In this document: in pieces, positions 39,701-52,509 of the stretch
Position numbering within the stretch: position 1 is the stretch's first letter
Layout of the letters: every line of letters starts with the position of its first letter
Program-made: the position numbers and the translations under genes
The notes under the pieces: model-generated
Seen by the model: only the letters and a program-made list of their open reading frames with translations
What the model was told of the DNA's origin: nothing
Database searches by the model: none
NCBI RefSeq assembly: GCF_001673365.1
Contig: NZ_LZLS01000003.1
Span: 172,310 to 236,309, forward strand
Reading direction: 5' to 3'
DNA length: 64,000 nucleotides
Source of the DNA: Mycobacterium asiaticum
Lineage (GTDB): Bacteria > Actinomycetota > Actinomycetes > Mycobacteriales > Mycobacteriaceae

Positions 39701-39885
39701 TCACGCAGCAACTGCCAGAACTCGGCCGGGTTGTTGGCGGCCGGGAACCTGCACGCAAGCCCGATTACTGCGATGTCGGTCGGTTGCAACGCGCCCTTCT
39801 TCCACTTGCCACGCTGACTCGCATGGTAGGGGGCCGCTGTGTGCTGGCCGCCTCGGCTGTCGGCGGCCGCGCGCCCAGCTGCCAC
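36739..39885 (-). CDS. pks9: type I PKS loading-type protein Pks9: KS-Q, AT, ACP
   Basis: 1,048 aa from GTG 39885. KS about 35-455: the active-site segment reads VIDCGQSSSLVAVHL instead of VDTACSSSL, so the catalytic Cys is Gln178 (codon CAA, 39354-39352), while both His motifs (EAHGTGT, NIGHTGA) remain. AT about 550-850 with GHSVGE and HAFH, the malonyl-type pair. ACP about 890-960 with LGFNSMTGVELRN, then a charged C-terminal docking-like tail. KS-Q domains decarboxylate the ACP-bound extender to give the starter, so this looks like a chain-initiation protein making acetyl from malonyl. No reductive domains and no thioesterase. It begins 2 nt after the pks8/17 stop. Confidence 0.93.
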   Translation of the reverse strand: MAAGRAAADSRGGQHTAAPYHASQRGKWKKGALQPTDIAVIGLACRFPAANNPAEFWQLLRDGREVTDPLAKVGDFDADFFRLSPREAAAMDPRQRLGLELTWELFENAFIVPETVRGEEVAVYLGAMNDDYTLLTVRDATHDLDQHAFAGLSRGMIANRISYVYGIHGPSLVIDCGQSSSLVAVHLACESLRNGTSTMAIAGGIHLNLAHETALLETEFGAVSPSGRTYAFDERADGYVRSEGAGLVLLKPLQAALRDENRIHAVISGGAVGNAGHTAAGLTVPSVSSQADVVRRAMSDAGVDRDQVDYIEAHGTGTEVGDPLEASALGEIFGERKDRPVAIGSVKTNIGHTGAAAGVAGLIKTVLAVEHAWIPASLNFERGAVDLDALGLLVNTTLTPWDAKFRRAAVSSFGMGGTNAHVIVEQAPVTSTCDDDGTEPSETVSVPWVLTARSAAALARQARRLAENVDELEIADVGWSLATTRSVFEHRAVLIGADRARLVDGLAGLAAGESAALVGRAHPPGLKVFVFPGQGAQYLGMGSQLYGRFAAFARAFDEVVEVLAPHLRLPLPQVIWGTDAALLQSTEFAQPALFAVELALVALLRSWGVVPDVVLGHSVGEIAAAQVAGVLSLQQAAQLVVARGRLMAELPPGGVMVAVAASEAEVTPLLSDEVGLAAVNAPDAVVLSGSAAAVGAAVDGLAGGGRRVHRLAVSHAFHSASMEPMLADFADALSGLNFFEPRIRLLSNVTGQLAGAGYGSAHYWVEHARKTVRFADSVQTVRNLGAATFVEVGPGAGLVADQESSIATLAENRPEPDALLAAAGRLFIEGTSIDWAATFDGVNVRKVELPTYAFVRQRFWLGASADSSGPGPDEALNVARLQDLDPEQQHRRLVELVCFHAAIVLGHAGRQDIDAERAFGDLGFNSMTGVELRNRLKADRGLAGLSLSRTLIFDYPTPAALADYLAQQLTRGPQKESDDDRIWSLLHTIPISELRRTGLLEKLLLLAGQSEKPTSEPSLSEDVIDSLSTDALIAMTLSRDDENGPGTN

Positions 39886-39887
39886 AT

Positions 39888-42800
39888 TCAGAGGCCGACT
39901 TCGTCGTCGAGGATGGCGAACAGCTCGCTGTCGCGAGCAGTGCTGATGTCGTCGCCGCCCACCGCGGACTCAGCCGCCGGTGCGGCAGTCAGGTCGGCGA
40001 TCATGGCGTGCAGACGGCTGGTGACGTGGGTTCTCTCCTCGGAGGTCCAGTCGGATCGGTGAACGAGAGTGTCCAATTCGCGGCTGATGTCGTTGAACCT
40101 GGTCAGCAGATCGGGTTTTGGTGCGGGTTCTTGATCGACTAATTGGCCCGCCAGATATTCGGCCAACGCTGCCGGCGTCGGGTAGTCGAAAATCAATGTG
40201 GGCGACAGGGTCAACCCGGTAGCGGTTTTGAGGCGGTTGCGTAGTTCCACCGCGGTCAACGAGTCGAATCCAAGTTCCTGAAAAGCCTTTTGGTCGTCGA
40301 TGTCGACGGTGCTGGAATGCCCCAGCACGGCAGCGGCGTTGGCCGATACCAATTCGGTGAGTTCGCGCTGCCGTTGTTCGGGCGACAAGCCGTGTAGCCG
40401 CTCGAGGACTCCGCTCGCCGCGGCCGCGGTATCAACGGAGTCGATGACGCGACGCGTGGGGCGGGTCACCAAATCACGCCACAGCGGCGGCAGTTCAGCC
40501 TCCGCGGTCAGCGCCGAGGTATTCAGCTGGGCGGCGACCGCTACCGGAAGATCGGCGAGCAGTGCGGAGTCGAGCAATTGCAGTGCGTGGGTGGTGGGCA
40601 GCGGCGACAAACCACCTTGTCTCATCCGAGCCAGATCTCGGTCGCCGAGATGGCGAGTCATCGCGCTGGCCTGCTCCCACAGACCCCAAGCGATCGAAAT
40701 ACCGGATAAGCCTTGTGCGCGACGGTAACTGGCCAGGCCGTCCAGGAAAGCGTTGGCTGCGGCGTAGTTCCCCTGCCCTGGGCTGCCGACGATGCCGGCC
40801 AACGATGAAAAGACGACGAACACAGGTAGATTCATGGCGCGGGTCAGTTCGTGCAGGTTCCAGGCGCCGTCCACCTTCACCCGCAGCACCGTGTCCAACC
40901 GGTCGGGAGTCAGGGAAGTGATCATCGCGTCGTCGATCACCCCGGCGGCGTGAATGACGCCCTTGAGCGGAAACTTTTCGGGTATCCGCTGCAGCATTGC
41001 GGATACGTCGGCGCGGTCCGCGACGTCGCATTCGGCGAGGGTCACGTGTGTTCCGGCCCGTTCGAGAGTGTCGACCAGTTCAGTCGCGCCCTCAGCCCGC
41101 GCGCCGGATCGACTAACCAGCACCAGATGCGCAACGCCGTACTGGTCCGCCAGATGCCGGGCCACCGACGCGCCGGCCATCCCGGTACCACCGGTGATCA
41201 CCACGGTGCCACCGGTGAGCGGCGACTGGGCCCCCGCAGGGCCATTCGGGATCGTCAGCACCACCTTGCCGACATGACGAGCCTGGCTGACGAAGCGATA
41301 CGCCTGCCGCGCACGACGTACGTCGAACACCGTGACCGGCAACGGCTGCACCGCACCGGATTCCAGCAGTTCCAAGATCTCCGCATACATCTGCGCCATG
41401 AGATCCGGGCTGGCCTGGAAAAGGTCGAACGCGTGATAAGCGATGCCCCGGTACTGTTCGGCGACGGCATCGGCGTCGCGTATATCGGTCTTGCCCATCT
41501 CCATGAAGCGCCCGCCCACCGCCAGCAACCGCAGCGAGGCATCAACAAACTCGCCCGCCAACGAGTTGAGCACCATGTCCGCACCGTCACCGGCGGTCGC
41601 GGCCCGAAACTTCACCTCGAAGTCCAAGGTGCGCGAATCACCGATATGGGCGTCGTCTAATCCCATGGCGCGCAACGTATCCCATTTTCCTCGGCTGGCG
41701 GTTGCGAAAACTTCGCAACCCCAGTGGCGGGCCAACTGCACCGCGGCCATGCCCACCCCACCGGCGCCAGCATGGATCAACACCCGCTCGCCTGCTTTGA
41801 GGCCACCCAACACCGACATGCCATACAGCGCGGTCAAGAACACCACTGGCACGCTGGCGGCCTTGTCCAACGACCACCCGGCCGGCACAACCGTCACAAT
41901 GCGCTCGTCCACCACGGCTTCGGAGGCCGCCGCACCCAACTGTCCCATCACCGCGTCGCCCACCGACAACCGGCTCACTCCGGGGCCCACCTCCACGACC
42001 ACCCCGGCACCTTCGATGCCCAGGTCGCCGCTGCCGGGATACATACCCAGAGCCAACATCACGTCGCGGAAGTTCACCCCGACCGCGCCCACCGCAACCC
42101 GTATCTGACCGGGCCCCAATTCGCCGGGCTCGCAACGACGAACGGCCAACTCCTCCAACGTGCCCCCGCTGCCGGCGCTTAACCGCCAGGCGCCATCGGG
42201 CAGGTCCAGCACCGATGCTGCCGTCCGCACCAACCGAGCGCCGTACATCACCCCGGAGCGCACCAACAGTTGCGGCTCGCCACAGGCCACGACTTCTTCC
42301 AGAGGTATCGAACCGTCCGAATCGACCAGCACCAACCGCCCGGGGTGTTCCGCCTGCGCCGAACGCACCAGACCCCATACCGCCGCGCCTGCCAAGTCCG
42401 ACACACCTTCGTTCGGCAGCCCGACCGCGCCGCGCGTCACGACGGCGAGCATGCCGTCAGATTCCAAGTGGTCCTGCAGCACCTGGAGCGCCTGGTGGGT
42501 GGCACTCGTCACCGACTCGGTGTCTGGCGACCAGCATGCGGCGCGGCCAGCAACCCCGTTGCGTTCCAACGCCCGCCACACCACTTCCAGCAGACCATCG
42601 CCGGAACCGTGCTTCGACGTCACCGCCGCCGCAAGGGCCTGCTCGGAAACCGCGCGTACCAACAACTCTCGCACCGATAACACCGGCGATCCCGCGGAAT
42701 TGGCGAGTTCGACCGACACCGAGCCGGCTCCGGTCGGGGCGATCCGGACCCGAAGCCTTGAGGCTCCCGCGGCATGCAGTTTCACTCCTTGCCAAGAGAA

Positions 42801-45800
42801 CGGCAGCGCCAGCTGCTCCCCGCCCTCGGCGAATCCCCAAGCGTGCAACGCCGCGTCCAACAACGCGGGATGAATTCCGAAGTGCCGCACGCTGACACCC
42901 TCGGGTGCAACTACCTCGGCGAATACCTCGCGTCCGCGTCGCCACGCGGCCCGCACCCCGCGAAACGCGCGGCCGTAGCCGTAGCCGCGCCCGGCCATCT
43001 GCTCATAAGCGTCGGACACAGCTAGCGGTGCGGCGCCGATCGGCGGCCATGCCGACAGGTCCGCTCCACCTCGAATTCCACCGGGCCCCAATATGCCTTC
43101 GGCGTGCAAAGCCCACGAGTCATTGTCCTTCGCCAATTGGGTAACGGCGGAATAGACCCAGACGCCGTGGCGTCCCGCGTCATCGGCGGCCCCGACCACT
43201 ACTTGGATGCGCACATCACCTGTCGCCGGCAACGCCAACGGCGCCAGCAATGTCAACTCCTCGACGACCGGTACGCCAGCCTCTTCGCCCGCCCGCAACA
43301 CCAGTTCCACGAAGCCCGCCCCGGGAAACAGCAGCACCCCGCTGACGACATGATCGGCCAACCAGCCTTGAGCTCCGAGCGATAGCGATCCCGTCAGTAC
43401 CACGCCACCGACGTCAGGACGCTCCACCACCACGCCCAGCAACGGATGGCCGCTTCCGGCCAGCCCGACGGTAGCCAGCTGGGCCGGCCCGACGCCCAAA
43501 TCTGCCAGCCAAAAGTGTTGGCGAGCAAAGCCGTACGTCGGCAACCGCACCGGACGTACGTCGCGCCCAGCGAAGACCTCCCGCCACTGCACGCCGACCC
43601 CGGCGGTGAACAGCCGTCCGAGCGAGTTGAACAGCGAATCGATCTCGGGACGATCCTTGGCCATCAGCGCCACCGACGTGGCGTCGCCGGCAAGGCACTG
43701 CTCGACCAGCCCGGTCAATCCGCCAGTGGGGCCGACCTCGAGGAACGCCCTGGCCCCCAACGACTCCGCCAACTGCACGCTGTCAGCGAACCGCACGGGT
43801 TTACGCACGTGTTCGGCCCAGTACTGGACCGAGCCGTAGCCGGTGTCCGCCAGCGCACCGGTGACGTTGGAAATCAACTTGATTCGTGGTTCGGACACCG
43901 CGAGACCGCCCAGCTGCGCCGCGAATTCGCTGACCATGGGCTCCATCAACGGCGAGTGAAACGCATGCGACACGGCCAGGCGGTGCACCCGCCGACCGAG
44001 CGCCGCCAACTTCTGCACCGGAGCGTCCACCGCGGCCTGCTCACCAGAAATCACCACCGACTCAGGGGCGTTCACCGCGGCGATGCTGGCACCGGCACCG
44101 AGTTGCGGCGCTACCTCGTCCTCACCGGCCGATACCGCGACCATGACTCCGCCTGCCGGCAACGCGCCCATCAGATGACCACGCAAAGCGACCAATCGTG
44201 CCGCGTCCCGCAGGGATAACACTCCGGCGACGTAGGCAGCGGCGATCTCGCCCACCGAATGGCCCAAGACCACGTCGGGGATCACACCCCAGGACTGCAA
44301 CAGTGCGGCCAACGCCACCTCGACGGCGAACAACGCCGGCTGCGCAAACTGCGTGTTCTCCAACAGCACCGCGTCCGATCCCCAGATCAGCTCGCGCAGC
44401 GGAAGTCTAAGGTGCTCATCCAAGACCGCTACGAACTCGTCAAACGCGTTGGCGTAGGCGGGGAAACGCTCATACAGCGCGCGACCCATACCCAGGTACT
44501 GCGCCCCCTGCCCGGGAAACACGAACACCGTTTTGACCGCTGCGTGCGCCCGGCCCACCGCAACCTCGGTCGTAGACTCTCCGGCGGCGACGTGGGACAA
44601 CCCGTCCAGAAGTTGCGTGCGCCCGGCGCCCACCACCACCGCGCGATGCTCGAACAACGACCGGGTGCTGACCAACGACCAGGCCACATCGAGGGGGCGC
44701 GCGTCCTGTTCGGAGCGCAGATAGGTCGTCAGGCGCCGCGCCTGATTCGCCAGGGCGGTGGCCGAGCGGGCCGAAAGAACCAATGGCACAACGCTGTTGT
44801 CCATGCTGTTGTCGACGGGTGCTTGCGGGTTCTCGACTGGTGGGCCCTGCTCCAAGATGACGTGGGCGTTGGTTCCGCTGATGCCGAATGACGACACCCC
44901 GGCACGGCGGGGTCGGTCGGATACCGGCCACGGACGCGACTCGGTCAACAACGACACCGCCCCCGCTGACCAATCCACGTGCGGCGTAGGCATATCCACG
45001 TTCAGCGTCTTGGGCATGGCCCCGTGCTGCATGGCCAGCACCATCTTGATCACGCCCGCAACGCCCGCCGCGGCCGAGGAATGACCGAGGTTGGACTTTA
45101 TCGACCCCAACCAAAGCGGCTCGTCGCGGTCCTGTCCGTAAGTGGCCAGGATCGCCTGCGCTTCAATGGGATCGCCCAGCATCGTGCCCGTCCCGTGGCC
45201 TTCGACGACATCGACATCGGCCACGCCAAGCCGCGCGTTGGCCAGCGCCGCGCGGATCACCCGCTGCTGCGATGGCCCATTGGGTGCGGTCAGTCCGTTG
45301 GATGCGCCGTCCTGGTTGACCGCCGAGCCACGCACCACCGCCAACACCGAATGGCCCAGTCGCTGTGCATCGGCCAACCGCTCCACCACGAGTACCCCGG
45401 CACCTTCGGACCATGACGTGCCGTCCGCGGCAGCCGCATAGGCCTTGCAGCGGCCGTCGGCGGCCAGCGCCCGCTGCCGGCTGAACTCGACGAATCCGCC
45501 GGGCGTGGCCATTACCGTGACCCCACCGACGAGCGCCAGATCGCACTCCCCCGAACGCAACGACTGCACCGCCAGATGCAGCGCCACCAACGAGGACGAA
45601 CACGCCGTATCGACCGACACCGCCGGGCCTTCCAGGCCCAGTACGTAAGCCACTCGCCCGGAGGCGACACTGAGCGTCGAACCGGTGAGTCCGTAGCCCT
45701 CCAGTTCACCCTTGACTTCGCCGCCGTAGCCGGCGTGAATCACCCCGGTGAACACACCGGTTGCGCTACCACGCAACGTGGTCGGGTCGATTCCGGTGCG

Positions 45801-46226
45801 CTCCAACGCTTCCCAGGACACTTCCAGCAAGACCCGCTGTTGCGGGTCCATCGCGAGAGCTTCGTTGGGTCCGATGCCGAAGAAGGCGGCGTCGAAATCG
45901 CCGGCGTCAGTGAGGAAGCTACCGCGGCGCGTGTAGGTTTTTCCCGTCGCGTCGGGGTCCGGGTCATACATGCCGTCGATGTCCCAGCCGCGGTCCGTGG
46001 GGAAGTCCGCGACGCCGTCTCGCCCCTCGATCAGAAGTTGCCACAACGCTTCCGGCGAGTCGGCACCCCCGGGATACCGGCAGCCCATCCCCACCACCGC
46101 CACCGGCTCGGACAGCTTGTCCTCGAGCTCCGAGAGTCGCCGTCGGGTGCGGCGTAGTTCCGCGGTGAGACGTTTGAGGTAGTCGACCTGTTTGGAGGTG
46201 CCCTCCACCGATGGTCCTTGGTCCAT
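39888..46226 (-). CDS. pks8: type I PKS, intact Pks8-Pks17 fusion: KS-AT-DH-ER-KR-ACP
   Basis: 2,112 aa from ATG 46226 (the open frame to 46481 lies inside pks7). N-terminal docking helix ([20 protein letters not shown]), KS with C209 (VDTACSSSL), AT with GHSVGE (about 656) and HAFH (about 752), predicting malonyl-CoA. DH has [10 protein letters not shown] (about 957) and [12 protein letters not shown] has [15 protein letters not shown] (about 1489). KR has GGTGMAG (about 1680) with FSSLAG and [10 protein letters not shown] has [13 protein letters not shown] (about 1987). The module is fully reducing. In M. tuberculosis I recall pks8 (about 1,602 aa) and pks17 (about 502 aa) as separate ORFs; together they equal this protein. 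Gap to pks7 is 4 nt. Confidence 0.95.
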   Translation of the reverse strand: MDQGPSVEGTSKQVDYLKRLTAELRRTRRRLSELEDKLSEPVAVVGMGCRYPGGADSPEALWQLLIEGRDGVADFPTDRGWDIDGMYDPDPDATGKTYTRRGSFLTDAGDFDAAFFGIGPNEALAMDPQQRVLLEVSWEALERTGIDPTTLRGSATGVFTGVIHAGYGGEVKGELEGYGLTGSTLSVASGRVAYVLGLEGPAVSVDTACSSSLVALHLAVQSLRSGECDLALVGGVTVMATPGGFVEFSRQRALAADGRCKAYAAAADGTSWSEGAGVLVVERLADAQRLGHSVLAVVRGSAVNQDGASNGLTAPNGPSQQRVIRAALANARLGVADVDVVEGHGTGTMLGDPIEAQAILATYGQDRDEPLWLGSIKSNLGHSSAAAGVAGVIKMVLAMQHGAMPKTLNVDMPTPHVDWSAGAVSLLTESRPWPVSDRPRRAGVSSFGISGTNAHVILEQGPPVENPQAPVDNSMDNSVVPLVLSARSATALANQARRLTTYLRSEQDARPLDVAWSLVSTRSLFEHRAVVVGAGRTQLLDGLSHVAAGESTTEVAVGRAHAAVKTVFVFPGQGAQYLGMGRALYERFPAYANAFDEFVAVLDEHLRLPLRELIWGSDAVLLENTQFAQPALFAVEVALAALLQSWGVIPDVVLGHSVGEIAAAYVAGVLSLRDAARLVALRGHLMGALPAGGVMVAVSAGEDEVAPQLGAGASIAAVNAPESVVISGEQAAVDAPVQKLAALGRRVHRLAVSHAFHSPLMEPMVSEFAAQLGGLAVSEPRIKLISNVTGALADTGYGSVQYWAEHVRKPVRFADSVQLAESLGARAFLEVGPTGGLTGLVEQCLAGDATSVALMAKDRPEIDSLFNSLGRLFTAGVGVQWREVFAGRDVRPVRLPTYGFARQHFWLADLGVGPAQLATVGLAGSGHPLLGVVVERPDVGGVVLTGSLSLGAQGWLADHVVSGVLLFPGAGFVELVLRAGEEAGVPVVEELTLLAPLALPATGDVRIQVVVGAADDAGRHGVWVYSAVTQLAKDNDSWALHAEGILGPGGIRGGADLSAWPPIGAAPLAVSDAYEQMAGRGYGYGRAFRGVRAAWRRGREVFAEVVAPEGVSVRHFGIHPALLDAALHAWGFAEGGEQLALPFSWQGVKLHAAGASRLRVRIAPTGAGSVSVELANSAGSPVLSVRELLVRAVSEQALAAAVTSKHGSGDGLLEVVWRALERNGVAGRAACWSPDTESVTSATHQALQVLQDHLESDGMLAVVTRGAVGLPNEGVSDLAGAAVWGLVRSAQAEHPGRLVLVDSDGSIPLEEVVACGEPQLLVRSGVMYGARLVRTAASVLDLPDGAWRLSAGSGGTLEELAVRRCEPGELGPGQIRVAVGAVGVNFRDVMLALGMYPGSGDLGIEGAGVVVEVGPGVSRLSVGDAVMGQLGAAASEAVVDERIVTVVPAGWSLDKAASVPVVFLTALYGMSVLGGLKAGERVLIHAGAGGVGMAAVQLARHWGCEVFATASRGKWDTLRAMGLDDAHIGDSRTLDFEVKFRAATAGDGADMVLNSLAGEFVDASLRLLAVGGRFMEMGKTDIRDADAVAEQYRGIAYHAFDLFQASPDLMAQMYAEILELLESGAVQPLPVTVFDVRRARQAYRFVSQARHVGKVVLTIPNGPAGAQSPLTGGTVVITGGTGMAGASVARHLADQYGVAHLVLVSRSGARAEGATELVDTLERAGTHVTLAECDVADRADVSAMLQRIPEKFPLKGVIHAAGVIDDAMITSLTPDRLDTVLRVKVDGAWNLHELTRAMNLPVFVVFSSLAGIVGSPGQGNYAAANAFLDGLASYRRAQGLSGISIAWGLWEQASAMTRHLGDRDLARMRQGGLSPLPTTHALQLLDSALLADLPVAVAAQLNTSALTAEAELPPLWRDLVTRPTRRVIDSVDTAAAASGVLERLHGLSPEQRQRELTELVSANAAAVLGHSSTVDIDDQKAFQELGFDSLTAVELRNRLKTATGLTLSPTLIFDYPTPAALAEYLAGQLVDQEPAPKPDLLTRFNDISRELDTLVHRSDWTSEERTHVTSRLHAMIADLTAAPAAESAVGGDDISTARDSELFAILDDEVGL

Positions 46227-46230
46227 GTTC

Positions 46231-49200
46231 TCAGGAGTCCAGTTCGTTTTCGAGGATGGCGAACAGCTGGCTTTCAGTCGCTGTAGCCAGGTCGTCATCG
46301 GGAGCCAGTTCGGCCATGATGGCGTACAGCCGCGTGGATAGTTGAGTGCGGTCTTCAACAGTCCAATCACGTTGCCGAATTTGAGTTTCCAACTCGTGCA
46401 CGACGTTGTTGATGCGGGCCAACGGGTCGAGCTGCTCAGTGGTGGCGGCCAACCGTACGTCGAGGTGTTCCGCCAACGCATTGGGACTCGGATAGTCGAA
46501 GATCAGCGTGGGCGAGAGAGCCAATCCGGTCGCTGTTTTGAGCCGGTTGCGCAGTTCGACAGCGGTCAGCGAATCGAACCCCAGTTCCTGGAATGCGCGC
46601 TGGGCGCTGATGTCCGCGGTGCTGGAACGACCGAGCACTGCTGCGGCGTTGCTGCACACCACGTCGACCAGTTCCCGGTGCCGTTGTTCGGCATCGAGTC
46701 CTTGTAGACGCGCGGCCAGACCCGTGGTCGTCGAAATGGCGGTCGCGTTGTCGTCGACCACACGTCGAGTGGGTCGGCGGACCAAGTCGCTCAGCAACGG
46801 TGCGACGTCTTCGCTGAGCGTGGCGGGATCAAGGCGAGTGGCCACCACTGTGCCATTGTCGGCCAGGAGTGCGTCATCGAACAGCGCGAGTGCCTGCTCG
46901 GTGGACAGCGTGGTCAAACCGATCCGGCTCATGCGGGCCTTGTCGCGGTCCCCCAGGTGTCGCGTCATTGCGCTGGCCTGTTTCCAAAGTCCCCAAGCCA
47001 CCGATGTCGCCGGCAACCCGTGCGCCCGGCGGTGGGTGGCCAACGCGTCCAAGAAGCTGTTCGCCGCAGCGTAATTGCCCTGCCCGGGGGTGCCCAGGAC
47101 GCCGGCCATCGAGGAAAACATCACGAAGGCAGACAAATTCAGATCGCGGGTCAACTCGTGTAGGTGCCATGCACCGTCCACCTTGGCGCGCAGCACCGCA
47201 TCTAACCGGTCGGGGGTCAATGCCGCGATCAACCCGTCGTCAAGCACACCAGCGGCATGGACTACGACTTTCAGCGGGAACTGCTGGGGTATCTGGCCCA
47301 ACAAGTCCGAAAGCGCTTCGCGATCGGTAACGTCAACGGCGGCAACGCAAACCTGCGCCCCGGCCTCGCGCAACTCGGTGGCCAACTGTGAAATGCCGTC
47401 GGCTCGAGTCCCGGACCGACTGGCCAGGATCACGTTCGCGATCCCATGCCGGTGTACCAGATGACGTGCCACCGCGGCGCCGGCCATCCCGGTCCCGCCG
47501 GTGATCAGCGCGGTACCGCCAGCCAGCGCACGCAGCGTCAATACGACCTTCCCGGTATGGCGTGCCTGACTGACGTAGCGGTACGCCTGGCGGGCCTGCC
47601 GCACGTCAAATGTCCTGACCGGCAACGGAACCAACGTACCGGCCTGGAACAGTTCCGTCAGCTCCCCGAGCATCTGCGCGATCAGGCCCGGTCCCGCTTC
47701 GATCAAATCGAATGCCCGATAATCGATTCCGTGGCCGGCGAGCGCTTGCGGATCGCGCACGTCTGTCTTGCCCATCTCGATGAACCGGCCGCCCGGGCCA
47801 AGCAGCCGCAGCGAAGCGTCGACGAAATCGCCTGCCAGCGAGTTGAGTATCAGATCAACACCACCGGTGGCCGCTCGGAACTGTTCCTCGAAGTCCAGCG
47901 TCCGCGAATCGCCGATGTGCTGTTCGTCGAATCCCATTGCGCGCAACGTGTCCCACTTGGCGCGGCTGGCGGTAACGAATACCTCCAGGCCCCAATGCCG
48001 GGCGAGTTGCACCGCGGCCATGCCCACCCCACCGGTGGCGGCGTGCACCAGAACCCGCTCGCCGGCTTGCGCTCGACCCAGCACCGACAGTCCGTAGAGT
48101 GCGGTCAGGAACACCACCGCAATACTGGCTGCCAGCTCCATCGACCAGCCGTCCGGAACCGAGGTCACCAACCGTCGGTCCACGACGCCTTCGGGCCCGA
48201 CGCAGCCGGCGGGCACACCGAGCAGGCCGAAAACCTTTTCGCCGACGGCCACATCGGCAACACCCGGCCCTACCTCGACGACAACTCCGGCGCCTTCCAC
48301 GCCCAGTTCCCCGCCGCCGGGATACATGCCCAACGCCACCAACACATCCCGGAAGTTGACTCCCACCGCGGCCACCGCCACCCGCAGCTGTCCTTCGGTG
48401 AGTTGCACCGGTTCGCACGCCGTCGCTTGGACATCGTCGAGTGCGCCGCCGCCAGGGACCAAGCGCCATCCTGGCGAACCCGGGGGCAGCCGGAGTGCCG
48501 CGTCGGTCGCGCGCAGTCGCGCTTTGTAGACGGTGCCCTGCCTTACCACCAATTGCGTTTCACCACAACCGATTAGCTCGCTGACCTCCCGCGATCCGTC
48601 CGAATCCAGGAGCAGCACCCGGCCAGGTTGCTCCGCCTGGGCCGAGCGCACCAACCCCCACACGGCCGCGCCGGCCAGGTCCGACACATCCTCGCCATCG
48701 AGCGCCACCGCACCGTGCGTCAGTACGACTAGCATCCCGTCGTCGTCCCGGGCCGACCAGGCTTGCAATGCTGCCAGCGCGGAGTGGGTCGCCGAATACA
48801 CCGAACGCACGGTGCCGGTGTCCGCAGCAGCCAACTCCCACACCGTCACCGGCTTCTCATCTCGTCCCGTCGACGCGACCGGAGACCACTGCACCTCGAA
48901 CAAGCCACCGTCAGTACCCGCGGCAGCGGGCAACACGACCGGCCGAAATGCCAAGTTGCGCACGCTCAGGACGGGCAGGCCGGCCGAATCAGCCAACTCC
49001 AGCGCCACCGAATCGTCTCCCACCCGAGACATCCGGACCCGCAGCTGGGTGGCGCCGGCAGCGTGCAGTGACACTCCCTGCCAGGCGAACGGCAACACCG
49101 TCTCGGTGTGGGCGGTAACGACTCCCACGGTGTGCAGCGCCGCATCCAGCAACGCTGGGTGGATGCCGAACCCGGTGGCGGTCAGGTCCGCATCCTCGGC

Positions 49201-52200
49201 CAGGGCCACTTCGGCGAAAATCTCGTCGCCCGACTGCCACATCGCCCGCAAGCCGTGAAACGCCGGACCGTACTGATAGCCCTGAGCAGCCAGTTGCTCG
49301 TAGGCGCCGGTCACATCGATCGGTGTTGCGCCTGCGGGCGGCCAGACCGACAGATCGGCCTGAGCGTGCAGCGATCCGGCAGCCAGGACGCCCTCGGCAT
49401 GCAGCGTCCACTCCGATTGCGGGCCAAAGGAATAGACCGACATGCCGCGACGCCCGGCGTTGTCTGCCGCGCCGACCACCACCTGCACCGGCACCGGAGC
49501 ACTGCCGGACAACGGCAACGGCACCGACAGCGTCAACTCCTCAACTACGGGGCATCCGACCTCATCACCCGCGCGAATCGCCAGCTCGACAAATCCGGCG
49601 CCGGGGAAAAGCACAGTGCCTCGCACCGCGTGGTCAGCCAACCACGGCTGGGCCGATACGGACAATTGACCCGTCAGCACAACCCCGCCAGAGTCGGGTC
49701 GTGCCACCACCGCGCCCAGCAGTTCGTGTCCGGCGCCAACCAACCCGTCTCGGCGTGCGTCGCGCGCAACCGATTCGGCCAACCAGAACCGCCGCCGCAC
49801 AAAGCCATAGGTGGGCAACGCCACTCGCCGGGCGCCCTCGAAGAGCTCCCGCCAATCCACCGCGACACCCGAGACATGCGCTTGCGCCACGGACAGCACA
49901 AACCGCTGCCAACCGCCGTCGTCGCGCCCCAGAGAGGGCAGGACAAGCGGTTGTTCAGTGCGCACCGTCAGCGTCTCTTCGATACCTGTGACAAGCACTG
50001 GGTGCGGGCTGCATTCGATGAACACCTGAGAGCCAGCCGCGGCTGCCGCACGAACGGCTCGCTCGAATTGGACTGTCTGCCGGATGCTTTGGAACCAGTA
50101 ATCAGCATCCAAGTCCGCGGTGTCGATGGCTTGGCCGGTCACCGTGGAATAGAACACCACCGAGGACGAAGCCGGGCGCAGGTGCGCCAGCGCCTCGGAC
50201 AGCTCGGCGCGGATGACGTCGACGTGGGCGGAGTGGGACGCGTAGTCGACGTCGATCCGCCGGGCCCGAACCTCGCCACCGTCGCACTGCCGCACCAGTT
50301 CGTCGACGGCCGCCACCTCCCCGGAGACGACTACCGACGAAACACCGTTGATGGCAGCGATATTCAGTCGATCACCCCACGGCTCTAATAGCCGCTGCCC
50401 CTCGGCCGGATCGACTGCCAGCGATGCCATTCCGCCCACTCCGGATAGCCGCACCAACAACTGACTACGCAGCGCTACCACCCGCGCGGCGTCCTCTAGC
50501 GACAACGCTCCCGCCACATAGGCGGCCGCGATCTCGCCCTGCGAGTGCCCGATCACCGCGTCGGGCGTGACGCCCACCGAACGCCACAGTTCGGCCAGCG
50601 AGACCATGATCGCCCACAGTGCTGGTTGCACCACGTCGACCCGGTCAAGGCCAGGGGCACCCGGTGCTGAACGTATGACGTCGGTCAACGACCAGTCGAC
50701 GTGCTCGCGCAGCGCCTTCTCGCACCGATGCAGTTGATCGGCGAACACCGCTGAGCTGTCGAGTAATTCAGCACCCATGCCGACCCACTGCGAGCCTTGG
50801 CCGGGGAACACGAAGACGGTGTTGCCCACCGGACGGGCTTGCCCGGTAACCACCGCGCCGGTTGGTTCTCCAGCAGCAAAGCGGGCAAGTCCGTCAATGA
50901 AGTGCGCGCGATCCGAGCCGACCACAACGGCCCGGTGCTCGAACAGCGAGCGAGTGCTGACCAGTGAATGGCCCACGTCGGCCGGGCACAGATCCTCATC
51001 GGCACTCACATGCGCTGACAATCGACGCGCCTGGTTGGCCAGTGCGTCAATGGAGCGCGCCGACAACACCCATGGCACGATCCGGTCTTCGGGCGCGGGC
51101 GGAGGGTTCTCCGGGCTCGAGGCCTGTTCCAGAATCACGTGCGCGTTGGTCCCGCTGATGCCGAACGACGACACCGCTGCCCGACGCGGCCTGTCAAGTG
51201 TTGGCCAGGACCGCTGTTCGGTGAGCAGCGACACCGCGCCCGCAGACCAATCTACGTGTGGCGTAGGCACATTCACGTGCAACGTCTTCGGCATGATCCC
51301 GTGCTGCATTGCCAACGTCATCTTCATGACACCGGCTACCCCCGCCGCGGCGGACGTGTGGCCCATGTTCGACTTGATCGACCCCAACCAAAGCGGCTCG
51401 GAACGGTTCTGACCGTAGGTGGCCAAGATCGCTTGCGCCTCAATGGGATCCCCGAGCGTGGTGCCCGTGCCGTGCCCCTCGACGACGTCCACATCTGCCG
51501 CCGTGAGGCGCGCACCGGCCAGTGCCGCACGAATCACCCGTTGCTGCGACGGGCCATTAGGCGTGGCCAGCCCGTTGGATGCACCGTCCTGATTGACCGC
51601 CGTAGCCCGTACCACCGCCAGCACCGGATGTCCTAGGCGCTGAGCGTCCACCAGTCGCTCGGCCACCAGAACGCCGGCTCCCTCAGAGAACGCGGTCCCG
51701 TCGGCGGCGCCAGCGTAAGCCTTGCAGCGACCGTCAGCCGACAATGCCCGCTGCCGGCTGAATTCGATGAACATCGCCGGAGTCGCCATCACTGTCACGC
51801 CGCCAACCAGCGCCAGATCGCACTCGCCCGAACGCAACGACTGCACCGCCAGGTGCAACGCCACCAACGACGACGAACACGCCGTATCGACCGACACCGC
51901 CGGGCCCTCCAGACCCAGCACGTAAGCCACCCGACCCGAAGCCACACTCAGCGTCGAACCGCGCAGCCCGTACCGCTCCAACTCCCCCGGCACCCGGCCC
52001 TGGCCACCGTAGGAACCGTGGAACGCCCCGGCGAACACACCGGTTGCTGAGCCTCTCAGCGTGATCGGGTCAATTCCGGCCCGCTCCAACGCTTCCCACG
52101 ACACCTCCAGCAGCAACCGCTGCTGGGGATCCATTGCCAACACCTCACTGGGCGCGATCCCGAAGAACTCGGCGTCGAATCCGGCCACGTTGTCCAAGAA

Positions 52201-52494
52201 CCCACCGGATTTGGTGTAGGACTTGCCGACCGCATCGGGGTCCGGATCAAACAGGCCTTCGAGGCTCCAGCCACGGTCCGCGGGGAACTCGGCGATGACG
52301 TCGCGTCCGTCGGCCACCATCTGCCACAAAGCCTCGGGCGAGTCCACCCCGCCGGGATAGCGGCAGCCCATGCCCACCAACGCAATTGGTTCGGTGGCCC
52401 GGCTCAGATAGTCGCGGTTCTCGCGCTTGAGCCGCTCGTTCTCCTTGAGCGATCTACGCAGCGCCGCGATGAGCTCTTCTTGATTGCTGGTCAT
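46231..52494 (-). CDS. pks7: type I PKS Pks7: KS-AT-DH-ER-KR-ACP
   Basis: 2,087 aa. An N-terminal coiled-coil docking segment ([20 protein letters not shown]) is followed by KS (C206 in VDTACSSSL). AT carries GHSQGE (about 652) and YASH (about 751), the methylmalonyl-type signature. DH has [10 protein letters not shown] (about 954); ER has [15 protein letters not shown] (about 1493); KR has GGTGMAG (about 1670) with VLDD; ACP has [13 protein letters not shown] (about 1974). It is a fully reducing, methyl-branching module. It starts 15 nt after the pks10 stop. Mutants of pks7 and pks10 in M. tuberculosis were reported to be affected in dimycocerosate lipids; the direct product is not settled. 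Confidence 0.95.
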   Translation of the reverse strand: MTSNQEELIAALRRSLKENERLKRENRDYLSRATEPIALVGMGCRYPGGVDSPEALWQMVADGRDVIAEFPADRGWSLEGLFDPDPDAVGKSYTKSGGFLDNVAGFDAEFFGIAPSEVLAMDPQQRLLLEVSWEALERAGIDPITLRGSATGVFAGAFHGSYGGQGRVPGELERYGLRGSTLSVASGRVAYVLGLEGPAVSVDTACSSSLVALHLAVQSLRSGECDLALVGGVTVMATPAMFIEFSRQRALSADGRCKAYAGAADGTAFSEGAGVLVAERLVDAQRLGHPVLAVVRATAVNQDGASNGLATPNGPSQQRVIRAALAGARLTAADVDVVEGHGTGTTLGDPIEAQAILATYGQNRSEPLWLGSIKSNMGHTSAAAGVAGVMKMTLAMQHGIMPKTLHVNVPTPHVDWSAGAVSLLTEQRSWPTLDRPRRAAVSSFGISGTNAHVILEQASSPENPPPAPEDRIVPWVLSARSIDALANQARRLSAHVSADEDLCPADVGHSLVSTRSLFEHRAVVVGSDRAHFIDGLARFAAGEPTGAVVTGQARPVGNTVFVFPGQGSQWVGMGAELLDSSAVFADQLHRCEKALREHVDWSLTDVIRSAPGAPGLDRVDVVQPALWAIMVSLAELWRSVGVTPDAVIGHSQGEIAAAYVAGALSLEDAARVVALRSQLLVRLSGVGGMASLAVDPAEGQRLLEPWGDRLNIAAINGVSSVVVSGEVAAVDELVRQCDGGEVRARRIDVDYASHSAHVDVIRAELSEALAHLRPASSSVVFYSTVTGQAIDTADLDADYWFQSIRQTVQFERAVRAAAAAGSQVFIECSPHPVLVTGIEETLTVRTEQPLVLPSLGRDDGGWQRFVLSVAQAHVSGVAVDWRELFEGARRVALPTYGFVRRRFWLAESVARDARRDGLVGAGHELLGAVVARPDSGGVVLTGQLSVSAQPWLADHAVRGTVLFPGAGFVELAIRAGDEVGCPVVEELTLSVPLPLSGSAPVPVQVVVGAADNAGRRGMSVYSFGPQSEWTLHAEGVLAAGSLHAQADLSVWPPAGATPIDVTGAYEQLAAQGYQYGPAFHGLRAMWQSGDEIFAEVALAEDADLTATGFGIHPALLDAALHTVGVVTAHTETVLPFAWQGVSLHAAGATQLRVRMSRVGDDSVALELADSAGLPVLSVRNLAFRPVVLPAAAGTDGGLFEVQWSPVASTGRDEKPVTVWELAAADTGTVRSVYSATHSALAALQAWSARDDDGMLVVLTHGAVALDGEDVSDLAGAAVWGLVRSAQAEQPGRVLLLDSDGSREVSELIGCGETQLVVRQGTVYKARLRATDAALRLPPGSPGWRLVPGGGALDDVQATACEPVQLTEGQLRVAVAAVGVNFRDVLVALGMYPGGGELGVEGAGVVVEVGPGVADVAVGEKVFGLLGVPAGCVGPEGVVDRRLVTSVPDGWSMELAASIAVVFLTALYGLSVLGRAQAGERVLVHAATGGVGMAAVQLARHWGLEVFVTASRAKWDTLRAMGFDEQHIGDSRTLDFEEQFRAATGGVDLILNSLAGDFVDASLRLLGPGGRFIEMGKTDVRDPQALAGHGIDYRAFDLIEAGPGLIAQMLGELTELFQAGTLVPLPVRTFDVRQARQAYRYVSQARHTGKVVLTLRALAGGTALITGGTGMAGAAVARHLVHRHGIANVILASRSGTRADGISQLATELREAGAQVCVAAVDVTDREALSDLLGQIPQQFPLKVVVHAAGVLDDGLIAALTPDRLDAVLRAKVDGAWHLHELTRDLNLSAFVMFSSMAGVLGTPGQGNYAAANSFLDALATHRRAHGLPATSVAWGLWKQASAMTRHLGDRDKARMSRIGLTTLSTEQALALFDDALLADNGTVVATRLDPATLSEDVAPLLSDLVRRPTRRVVDDNATAISTTTGLAARLQGLDAEQRHRELVDVVCSNAAAVLGRSSTADISAQRAFQELGFDSLTAVELRNRLKTATGLALSPTLIFDYPSPNALAEHLDVRLAATTEQLDPLARINNVVHELETQIRQRDWTVEDRTQLSTRLYAIMAELAPDDDLATATESQLFAILENELDS

Positions 52495-52509
52495 ACGGTG
52501 CGACCGAAA

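Noticed and set aside
46227..46481. N-terminal extension of the Pks8/17 frame
   Set aside because: It overlaps the pks7 C-terminus in another frame and has no docking-domain character; ATG 46226 starts the docking helix.
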